NCBI RefSeq assembly: GCF_021018895.1
Contig: NC_079382.1
Coordinates: 17,684,501-17,748,500 of the forward strand
Length of the DNA stretch: 64,000 nucleotides
Reading direction: 5' to 3'
From: Seriola aureovittata
Taxonomy: Eukaryota > Chordata > Actinopteri > Carangiformes > Carangidae
Below, in pieces: positions 50,101 through 58,219 of the stretch (the stretch's first letter is position 1; the number at the start of each line of letters is the position of its first letter). Under the pieces are notes generated by a model, which ran no database searches, was not told the DNA's origin, and saw nothing but the letters and a program-made list of their open reading frames with translations. The position numbers and the translations under genes were made by a program.

Positions 50101-51395
50101 AGCTAGCCTTGCTCTGATTTGTTGAAAAGTCTGCCTTATAGTGCCTCTAGGGTTTATTAATTTACATATTTTATCTTGTATAGACACATCGTAAAACAGA
50201 AAAATGTCATTTTTACACCTAGATTTTTGTACAGATTAAACAAAAAAGATCCAACATGTTGATTAGTGAGCTTGTAGCTAATTTTGTTACCTTTGGATAG
50301 AGCCAGGCTAGCTGTTTTCAATTAAGCTAAGCTAACTTGCTGCTCACTACATTTTGCTTCCGTATAACTCTTGGCAAGAAAGACAATATGCTTATATCCC
50401 TAATGTTTTTAACAGCTCTTACTAGTGATACTTTATTCCACCACTTTAATCTGCCATGTAAACAACACACATTTTATTATGGCTTTTAAAAAAAATCTAA
50501 TTTCATTTTACCTCGCATACACAATGCATCACTATCAAAATAGCACACAAATGCTGATTTGCTTGAGCAAAAGTCTTTCAGTAATCCATTTTGAGTGAGA
50601 GCATGGCTGAGCAGGTGGGTCTTGTCAGGAGTCAGCAAGCTGCAAATATCCCTGCCTAAATATTTCCAAAACAAAATACCATCAACAGCACACAGAATTT
50701 ATTTTTGAGAGACAGCAGGGAAATGAGATGATCATAACAATGTCCAGACTCGGAGCTTTATTCATGAATGATTCAAGCAAAACAATATAAATTGAATTCA
50801 CATTTAAAAGGTAAACACAGATTCTAGCAAAACAATATTATTTATTCAGTTATTTTTGTGATGTCCATGTGATATGAAACAAGGGCTCCTCTATTTATTG
50901 AGTTAGGGTTAGGCTAGTAGGAGTAGTGAAAACATCTGCAAAGAAAGAAAAGTTCAGTATCATCTATAGTGTCCTATTAAAGATATCAGGGTGGACCTAA
51001 GGGACAATATTCTTCCCTCTTGCATTTCCAGGTGTCTAATACTGCAACAAGTAAAATAAACTTAACTTAATAAGGAGTATTTCATCAGCAGAGTTTAGTT
51101 GTTGTCCTCCATGTATGATCAGTGTCTTTATTTTTATCTGTTGGAGGAATCTGTTGTGTAATTGTGTTTTTGTTTACTTTCTGAATGAACACAGCGCTGT
51201 GTTGTGACCAAGGGACCAGATCATTCAATTGCGAGACACAAAAAAAGTGGATGATCTGTATGGAAAAACCTGGTCAACAGCAGAAATTTAACCTCATGTG
51301 TTTCACAGTAAACAACTGTATGCAGGTATGTGGCTGCACAGGCTGGTAAGGACCATCTTTAAAATGTTCACATAGCCTTATACTTCAAAGCTCAT
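32185..51395 (-). CDS. Unrecognised 433-aa protein, 14 coding exons, divergent from KATNBL1
   Basis: Built by joining minus-strand segments with GT-AG sites. Coding exons in transcript order: 51384-51395 (ATG at 51395; exon reaches 51404), 51178-51196, 50512-50655, 49694-49790, 49087-49251, 48812-48847, 47499-47523, 45214-45251, 42481-42553, 41368-41457, 39675-39801, 37728-37848, 35009-35154 and 32185-32393 (TGA). They total 1302 nt, exactly 434 codons, with compatible phase at all 13 junctions, which is unlikely by chance. Many acceptors have strong pyrimidine tracts, for example those before 49790, 39801 and 37848. Codon use looks coding. No signal peptide or membrane helix is evident. Residues about 166-195 look like paired beta strands (AKVRIHLSLSFA, then QVYLDCRLTL), and the C-terminus is acidic and helical (TPEFIEDLHNLF). 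I recognise no family. The smallest exons (19, 12-21 and 25 nt) and the weak acceptor of the last exon are the least certain parts. The 5' end could change, but the central exons look real. Confidence 0.62.
33040..33425 (+). repeat. Dispersed repeat, family B copy 1
   Basis: It shares CTCTCTAGTGGACAAACTAT, ATTTCTTGTTAC and AAGCTAATATTGGCCCAACT with the copy at 62.5 kb. The outer parts resemble decayed TATATCGGCC-type inverted termini known from fish. Confidence 0.5.
34228..34275. repeat. (AT)n microsatellite
   Basis: An AT-dinucleotide run with a short interruption (TATTATAGATT). It is self-complementary. Confidence 0.85.
35780..35962 (+). mobile_element. Tc1/mariner transposon, 3' end only
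   Basis: The sequence reads as the end of a fish Tc1-like transposase followed by its terminal repeat. It shows CAGGTGACTACCTCATGAAG, then in frame GGYFEQS, and finally the terminus ACCAAACTTTTGACTGGTAC. A two-base deletion and substitutions break the reading frame, and everything upstream of about 35780 is missing. It is inactive. It lies between the last two exons of no mapped transcript on the plus strand, and inside an intron of the minus-strand gene. Confidence 0.8.
36178..36217. repeat. (AC)n microsatellite
   Basis: Short AC runs broken by TGATAA. Confidence 0.8.
38983..39145 (+). repeat. Dispersed teleost repeat, family A copy 3 (internally deleted)
   Basis: It keeps the start (CAGTATTCACTTTCCTTTGC), GGACAGGTAGCATACAG and the AACCATTAGCTAAAATAAGG segment, but lacks the CACCAGCTAG block. 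It lies in an intron of the minus-strand gene. Confidence 0.5.
40087..40380 (+). repeat. AATCGATTAATCG-type teleost repeat, copy 1
   Basis: Order of anchors: degenerate GATTAATCG-like terminus, TTCTCTGATGTGAGGATTTG, AATATCTTTGGGTTTTGGGC, TGAGCTCTGGGAGATTGTGA, then a second degenerate ATTAATT terminus. This is a widespread fish repeat. It lies in an intron of the minus-strand gene. Confidence 0.65.
43878..44155 (+). repeat. AATCGATTAATCG-type teleost repeat, copy 2
   Basis: It begins GGTTGATTAATCAATTAGTC and has the same internal order as copy 1 (TCAAGCAAAAATACCAAACA, GTGAGGATTTACTGCTTTCC, CTTGGATTTTAGATGG). It is in the same orientation 3.8 kb away, also inside an intron of the minus-strand gene. 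Confidence 0.65.
44829..45027 (-). other. Splice-bounded minus-strand open segment, possible alternative exon
   Basis: Sixty-six open codons follow a TCTAG acceptor at 45028 and end at a weak AAAG|GTGGTC donor. Incoming phase 2 fits the exon at 45214-45251. Outgoing phase 0 fits the exon at 41368 but not the one at 42481. It could therefore be used only if the 42481-42553 exon is skipped. The predicted peptide is basic (LRRSVAKVSIPKKPQGL). Chance is a real alternative. Confidence 0.2.
49969..50406. repeat. Palindromic non-autonomous element (GCTTAGCTTAGCATAA type)
   Basis: The left end (GGGAAATACACTTACGCTTT and GTTAGCTTAGCTTAGCATAA) is mirrored at the right end (TTAAGCTAAGCTAACTTGC and TTGGCAAGAAAGACAATATG). 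It has the layout of a fish foldback/MITE element familiar from percomorph genomes. It lies within an intron of the minus-strand gene (49791-50511). Confidence 0.65.
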
Positions 51396-51665
51396 GACAT
51401 TTCCCTGATTTTAAAACAAAGTAGAGGAACAACCCCTGCCTAATACTATAGGCCTATATTTGTATATATGACACTTCATCACTTATTTATTTATTTGTCG
51501 ATTTATTAAATGTATTAAGTAATTTATTTATTTGTTTATTAAATAATTATGAGCCAAATAGTCTCCAGTATGATCCCAGTGTTTCAGGTGTTTCATATAG
51601 TATCATGTTTTTTTCCTTTAAGGCTGGCAGCTTTCACAAACTAAGATACTAATGCTTATGCTTAC

Positions 51666-51760
51666 CTGTGGAGGAGGCAAAGCACGGCATGCATTTCTGC
51701 TTTACTGCACGACACTGGGTGGCGCCATGGGGCACTAGGATTTAAATTTCGTGAAGTCCA
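51666..51760 (-). other. Probable 5' untranslated exon 1 of the divergent unrecognised gene
   Basis: On the minus strand a strong donor (CAG|GTAAGC) ends at 51666, about 260 bases upstream of the first coding exon. In the frame that joins that exon there is a stop at 51702-51704 and no ATG, so this exon is probably untranslated. It holds an out-of-frame ATG that would give a short upstream ORF of about a dozen codons ending just after the splice. The outer end (transcription start) is not visible and the coordinate given is nominal. Confidence 0.4.
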
Positions 51761-51956
51761 CCAGTCGTCGCTAAAACTCCAGCTTTAGTCTGCCAAAATC
51801 AATCCCACAATCCTCGCACACCGGCGGTGTATTCATTTGAATGGTAAGACTGTGAAACGCTAGCAAACCTGCACAGAGAGGAGTTGCGCTTGAGTTTAAC
51901 CATTTTGTCACGTTTTGGATTTACGTACCTGCGGACACCTGAAGACACATGACAAA
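51705..51956. promoter_or_regulatory. Likely bidirectional promoter between KATNBL1 and the divergent gene
   Basis: The minus-strand exon 1 donor is at 51666 and the plus-strand KATNBL1 exon 1 donor is at about 51964 or 51968. Both transcripts must therefore start within roughly 250 bases. The stretch is richer in CpG than its surroundings (GTCGTCGC and CACCGGCGG near 51765-51828). No TATA box sits at a useful distance on either strand. This fits a housekeeping-type shared promoter, but the starts are inferred from splice sites only. Confidence 0.45.
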
Positions 51957-51968
51957 ATGAACCGGTAG
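51850..51968 (+). other. katnbl1: Probable 5' untranslated exon 1 of KATNBL1
   Basis: A donor AG|GTATAA follows 51968 and an alternative CG|GTAGGT follows 51964. An ATG at 51957 gives only three codons before TAG if the downstream donor is used. If the upstream donor is used, its phase does not fit the next exon without a stop. I therefore treat the exon as untranslated. The left edge is approximate. Confidence 0.4.
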
Positions 51969-52657
51969 GTATAAAACTTTATTGTTTAAATGTTGGAAAT
52001 TGTGTCTGAACCGCCACTTGTGAAGCCATATGTTCCCAGACTTTCAAGGCTAACTAGCTAGCTAGCTTCCACTAGCGGCCCAGCTGGTTACTCTCTACGT
52101 CTCCGCGTATCCTTGATAGTTGAGCTAAAAGCTAACAGTTAGCTAACTGTAGGAATATGAGCCAAGAGACGTAACGAAATGCGGCGGTGTGCGCATTCAA
52201 ACCTCGAGTGTCTCATTTGTGGTAGGAAAGAAAACACTAACCTAATTTTAATCCACATTTAGTGGCATTTCTGACTCTTGTTGCACCTCGGTTATTCAAC
52301 ATTGATGCTTATACCGCAGCAGCCAACGCCTTCGTAACTCAAATGTAGCGTTTTTGTTTTGTTTTTCTTAGTTGAATGTTTGTCTTTTACTCTTTGCTAA
52401 CCACACGGCTGCACCGTAGATCACATGCTGCACATAGCTAGCATGTAAGTTATTAGGCCACGAATAGAGATTATGACTTGTTGCAACTCTTGAAACTGAG
52501 ATATTGTTCCAACGATTGTCCCACAATTGTTTGTCCAACAGTGTCCCTTATTATGGCAGCTGGTGAGCATGTCTGGCAACGGGAAGTCTTTAAGGTCAAC
52601 CGGAATAAACCCAATGGCTTTCTGTGATCCTGCCAGCATCTTTCTGCTGAAAAGAAC

Positions 52658-55600
52658 ATGAAGCAGGTACGGAGATATGAAAGCAACTACAATGACTTAC
52701 TGTGTAAATAATTGTCCAGTTGTCTCTTAAATCCTGGTCACTGTGAAGTACCGTTGAGTGGAATTGTAGTAGTAGAGATTGTAGTAGTGGCCTCATCCCC
52801 TATCCTTTTGTTTTAGGTGGATATTATAAATAAGGAAGAATTAGATAAAGAAAGGTGAGTTTCTGATCTATATTTTGGGATTCATCTAATTATGATCACT
52901 CAGTCACTATCTGTGTCCCACAGATCATCCCTCTCAGTCACTGGACTATTAAGGCACTATTCCATAACCATTTTCACCTTGTTTGTGGCTTTTGCATTTT
53001 ACTGTTTTCCAAAATAAGACGGCTTCGCATGTGGTCCATCTTGATTTCCCTCTTGGCAGATTTCAAGTGCATTACGGAGTGCGCAGTCCCGGCACAGCAA
53101 AGCGATTGTCATCTTGCAAGAGGAAGGGTTGTCCATTGGTGGAGGTGGGCTTGAAGCTGCACCGCAAAACATCAGATGTAGGCCGTGGCTGTGACCCCGG
53201 CATGGCCAATAAAGAAAATGAGCTGACATGCTCCGATGATGTGCGGGGCATTCACTACAATGACAACTGCGGGCTCCCTGTGAACTCTGCAGAGGCCTCC
53301 AAGATGGCAGGGGCCAGCTCTAAGTACAGTGACTTTACTGAGGTGAGATTCAGCGTTAAAACTACGGCTTGTGTTAGGAAATGTGGACCTTATTGCTGTT
53401 GTAGGAAAAACTGTTCTTTTTGTTCTTTGGCGTGATTGATAAAATGTGCAACACTGTTGCAGACTGAATTTCATTTGTTTGTCTTTTTGTACAGCTATCA
53501 AAGGACCATGAAGCTATGACACATGTCCTTTTTGGAAGGAATCTACGACTTAAAGTAGCACTAACACTATGGCGAAGAAATGCCAGTGAATTAGTGGCCT
53601 ACCTATTAAGGTAAAACAGGGGCATTTAACACTTAATTTTTGTCATTTTTGTGTACTCTCAAATTTCATGAACACACTTTATATTTAATCATCTTTTTGT
53701 TTTCCCAGAATTCAAGACATGGGTGTGCTGCTTGACTGTTTACCTGTCTTAACAAACAAGTGAGTCTCATCTAAGTGTTTAATGTAATTTTTCCTTTTAC
53801 ATGTGTGTTTAACATGAACATGTAGCAACATAATCTAAATTATGTTTTTGTGACAAGCCTGTCTTGTAAATTTAGGCCATGTAAAATACACTTGACCCAA
53901 ACAATGGGCAAATTGATCACTGAAGTAAGAAACTCATAGTTTACTGGAGAGGGAAGTCCCAGATATCTCTTCATAACCTATGTCCTTTGTTTTTTTTTGT
54001 ATCCACCTTTTTAAGTATTTAGCTTATAGACAAAGATAAAATCAATTTCTCTTGAATGCAAACAAGTTAAAGAAAAACTAAACTATCTTTTAATTTAAAG
54101 AACAGAATAAACTATAATTCATGCACATGTATTTGTTAAGTTATACTTCACAGGTTAAATCCTTCCTTTTATTTGTGTGGATGTTTAATGTTGCTGCTCC
54201 GTTTTTAACCTTAATTTTTTGTATTTATTTTTTTTAATCCATTGACTGTCAGAGGCTGTAATTAAACTATTCAGGCAGTTTGAACATATTTTGCTGCCTT
54301 ATTTTGTGTCTGCCTGTGTCACCAGTACTTATTTATTTTTTCTCCTTGTGTCTCGTCAGTCTTCAGACTGAAGCACCATGTTTGTCACTTGGCTGCTGTG
54401 TTGACCTCCTGCCCCAAGTGAAAGTGATTCTTGCCAGTAAATACGAAGAGTAAGTGGCACTGAGGAATGTCATGCATGTTTAATGATCTCTGTCTCACTT
54501 TGGCGAAAAATCCTGAAGTGCTGAGATTAAAGAGACTAGATTTGATGTTTTAGCCTTGAAGATGATGCACCACTCATCTAAGCTTTTCACCCTTTCTGAT
54601 GAATAACTAATGAATGGAACTAAGACCTTATGAAACATCTTGGACCAGTGGTGAAATGTCTTCAAGATTTAAACGGCAAAACCAGATGTATTTGCATTAG
54701 CACTTTTAAATATTATAATATTGAACACAGTAATTTAAGTAGCTGATCTGCTTTATATGCTTTGAACAGACACATCATGGTGGGTTTACACTGGGTTCAA
54801 TCCGTCATCAAGAAATGGTGGCCAGAACTTTCAAAGAATGAGAAAAGACTGCGGGACAGTTGTTCAGAAGACAGGTGGGTACTGCATGTTTAAATACAAC
54901 CTAATAGTCCTTCCATGGCACAACCAAGACTTAAAGGGTAGTTACAAAAATGTTTAAATTTGGCCTCATTTTCTTTTTGATTCAGGAGAAACTCCAAAAT
55001 ATAACACATTTAGGTCCAAGTCAGTTGTTTAGATGAAAAGATGGCTCAGGTTGAATATAAGCAGAACGTTCCTTTTTAAAGCCTCAGTGTGGTAATGTAA
55101 CCAGTCATCCTACCACTGTCTATCTTTCTTAGGAATGAGAAATGGCATTGTCCTCCAGATGTGATATTATGTTTATTAAGAAGCATATTCAGTGTAATTG
55201 ACTTTGTTACCAATTAGTTGTAGTCGCATTGCTGTATCTTTTCAAATACAGAAATTCAAAATGCTTCAGTTCACCAAATTTCTACCATATTTTAACATCA
55301 TCCATGATTTATTTTTGCTTTTCCATCTAGTAATTATACCCATGTGCACTTGCTTATAAACAAAGGTGTTTTTCTTTTTGTCACTCTCGGCATTATGTTA
55401 TCCTCTTTTGAATACTGGAAAAAAATAATTTACATACCTTGTATGTGAACTGCAATGTTGATTTCGTTAACATAATGGGTATAAAAATGACAACAAACAC
55501 GGACTCACACAGTAGAAGCTATCCATTAGCACAATTATGTCAATGTTTTATTCTAGTTAGAGTCCAGGTTTGTAACTATAGGTTTACAAACATTAACCCG

Positions 55601-56526
55601 GTGCAATGGTAATATATGTATGTTAATTGCAGGAATATTGAAGTCATGAAGCAGCGGCTGAAGGACTTGTGGAAGGAAGGAGCCCGTTTATGTTTGGTTC
55701 CAGGATCTACAGGAGAACTGGCAAAGGTGAGATGGATTATTTCAGAACTCGTCAGGGATTTATTTACGATGCAGTGGTTGTTAACGATTACTCAAGAGTG
55801 GGGAAAAAAAGTGCTAAAATGGCTTTTAGCAGATCTTAAAATATTAAATTTTCAGCACCAAGCTTTGTCTGAGTTACTTATTTGAAGGTATTTTCAAAAT
55901 AAAAATGCTTGCTATGCTTCTTCCTGATATGGACAAAATGTAATGAAAAATATTTGAACTGAGTCAGCACCACCATGAAAAGGTTTTTAAAATTAATATC
56001 ATGGCACACAGATATTTATCACAAAACATTTTTACCAGACTGTTCAGGTGCTCCTGCTGTTTATATTCTGTCCTCTGTTGATTTTGGGTGGACACAGCCA
56101 ACCACTCCCATCCTAAAAAAAACTCTGAGCCACCATGAGTAGAGTCTGTATTGCGGTTCATTTGTTTCCATCTTCACATCCTGTTTCATACTGAAATACA
56201 TCAACCCATTTAAAGAATATCGTGGTTTCACTGCCATTTAATGAGATCTTTAGAAGGAAATAAACTCTTAAGTTGATTCTAAGTTTTACTCAATATTTTG
56301 CAGAAAGTCAAATTAAATTTTTTTTATATTTAAGGTTCAGTGTACAAACAACAGCCTAATCTTTGTGTTATGAGAGCCCTGTGATTTATTCATTGTGTCG
56401 ATAATGTGTGAAAACAAAGATTATTTTAATGCATGCGGGATGTCACACTGACTGCAACGACAACTAATGTGTTATCTTCACTTCATGTTGCAGGCCATAG
56501 AGGCTTATCTATCACAGCTGCCCTGA
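52658..56526 (+). CDS. katnbl1: Katanin p80 subunit B-like 1 (KATNBL1), spliced, 272 codons
   Basis: Coding exons read by splice signals: 52658-52666, 52817-52854, 53060-53342, 53495-53610, 53709-53759, 54360-54449, 54770-54874, 55633-55726 and 56494-56526 (TGA). All introns are GT-AG, phases match at every junction, and the 819 nt total is an exact multiple of three. The product contains the conserved MANKENEL motif at residues 64-71. A con80-type katanin C-terminal domain runs from about residue 111 to the end and includes [10 protein letters not shown] and a tryptophan pair (KKWWPEL), matching what I remember of human KATNBL1 (304 aa). In that family the protein sits in nucleus and spindle poles and regulates katanin A-subunit microtubule severing. 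The 5' end is uncertain. The chosen ATG aligns with an internal methionine of the human protein (KNMK context), so about 36 N-terminal residues are either absent here or encoded by an exon I could not find. Identity is very likely; the start is less sure. Confidence 0.93.
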
Positions 56527-57110
56527 CAGTTGTCAATGTAGCACTCTGAGGATGTGACCACTACTGCCGGATCATGGCTGTGTTTCAACCTGATAATGAT
56601 GCCAGAGAAATGGACTGGTTCATTCTGCCACTTAAACTCAAACCTCTTACTGGGACTGAACTTGGTAATTCAGACCACTCCCTCAGTGAGAGCTGGAGAC
56701 TCTTAAGGAGGGCTCCGAGAGCCTTTCTGCAAAAAAAAAACAAAAAACAAAAAAAACAGCAAATGACTGCTTCACATTGAAGTGGACCGTCTTGTGAGGG
56801 GACATATTTAGTGGACCTCCATGAGACTGGGTGTAACGTCGCTCTATGAAGTGCCAAGCTCTTTGTCTCTCACTACATCACTCTTTGCCATGGAATGCAA
56901 ATGCACTTGTGGATGTAATGAATGCTCCGCTGTTTTGATGTTTTGCGCCTGGGTTCTCTGGAATCAGGAACTTGAATCTGCGACAGTCTTAAGTTATTAG
57001 AGCTTGTTTTCAGTTTGCCTCTTCATATGACATTTGACTGTATGATGTAAAGTGTAAAAACAAGTGATTCTTTTAATCTTCTTTTAAATAAATTTGATAA
57101 AAATCTAAAC
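56527..57110 (+). other. katnbl1: KATNBL1 3' untranslated region
   Basis: The sequence from the TGA to the poly(A) site carries no further exon. It includes an A-rich tract at 56731-56758 (A runs broken by C) and ends near an AATAAA at 57087-57092. A poly-T run follows at 57123-57143. Confidence 0.7.
57087..57092 (+). terminator. katnbl1: Polyadenylation signal of KATNBL1 (AATAAA)
   Basis: A canonical AATAAA lies 560 bases after the KATNBL1 stop codon, with a T-rich downstream element starting about 30 bases later. A second AATAAA at 58077-58082 could serve a longer KATNBL1 transcript. Confidence 0.7.
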
Positions 57111-57318
57111 TTGATTCTTTTATATTCTTTTTTTTTTTTTTTTTGTGATCTGAATACAGATAATGTGAAATAAGTATGACCTATTTATTGAGCTAGTTGT
57201 TTTGCAGGTTAAAACTAATCCTGTCAAGGGAGGCTCAAATATTTAGATATTGGGACAATTATTGCTTTAAATTATGGTAGCCTATAAAAACAGTATAATA
57301 AATGCATTAAAGTAAACA

Positions 57319-57860
57319 TACAGTGGCAAGAAAAAGTATGAACCCTTGGGAATGACCTGATTTTCTGCATTAACTGGTCATGAAATGTGATCTGATCTTC
57401 ATCACAAGTAGTCATAAGTATATACAATCACAATGTGCTTGAGCTAATATCACACAAATGATTACAGTCTTTTGTGTCTTAAGTGAGTACACCCATTCAC
57501 AGTGCTGGCCAAAAAAAGTAAATGAACACTTAATAACTGGTTGAACCTGCTTTGGCAGCGGTAACATCAAACAAGCGCCTCTGACAGCTGCTGATCATAC
57601 CTGTACAACGTTCAGGAGGAATTGTGGACCACTGCTATAGAACTGCTTCAGCTCAGTCATATTCTTAGGATGTCTGGTGTAAATGGCTCCCTTCAGATCA
57701 TTCCACAGTATCTCTACTGGTATAAGGTTTTAACTCTGGTTGGGCCCCTCCAAAAGTGGATTTTATTTGTCTGAGGTCAGTCTGTAGCAGATTTACTTTG
57801 ATGTTTTGGGTCATTGTCCTACTGCATCTCTCATCTACTGAGATTCAGCTGGTGGAGTTT
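57319..57860 (-). mobile_element. Tc1/mariner transposon relic between KATNBL1 and EMC7
   Basis: The outer end CAGTGGCAAGAAAAAGTATG starts next to a TA at 57319-57320, the expected target site. On the minus strand the interior decodes as a DDE transposase C-terminus: DNDPKHQSKSAT near 57810, then IPPERCTGMISSCQRRLFD, ending in a stop near 57535. Indels separate these pieces and the 5' half is absent beyond about 57860. It is a pseudogene, and it sits neatly in the gap between the two genes. Confidence 0.8.
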
Positions 57861-58082
57861 ATCAAATATGTTAAGTTTTGAAGGAAAAGAGTAAGTGATT
57901 ATTATATTATTTTTTTATATTATTTTTTAGAAAAGTGGATTTGTGTTTTTTTCTCATCTAAATGTCAACATTTGTGTTGAATTTATGTTGTTTACATCAA
58001 AATGAAGTATGTAAAGTTAAGTATAACAATGTACAACTGACATCAACGTTAGTCAAGTGTCATTGCCTGTTTGTACAATAAA

Positions 58083-58219
58083 GTTTCTTCTCCAGTGACG
58101 TCATTTTTCGCAGAGACAGCTGATGCGCCGAGTCCTCCGCTCCTTCGCTAAACTGCTCTTGAATACATGTTGACGCACATATAGTTAGACTTCATTTTAA
58201 TTCAGTAAAGATTGTTAAT
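58083..58219 (+). promoter_or_regulatory. emc7: EMC7 promoter and 5' untranslated region
   Basis: This is the stretch immediately before the EMC7 ATG. It includes a small CpG-bearing segment (GATGCGCCGAG and TCCGCTCCTTCGC near 58123-58149) and no TATA box at a normal distance. The core promoter must be close, because a possible polyadenylation signal for the upstream gene sits at 58077. The start site is not resolved. Confidence 0.45.

Noticed and set aside
53016..53059. Earlier acceptor at 53018 for KATNBL1 exon 3
   Set aside because: It would break the frame from the previous exon. The acceptor at 53059 restores frame and has the better pyrimidine tract.
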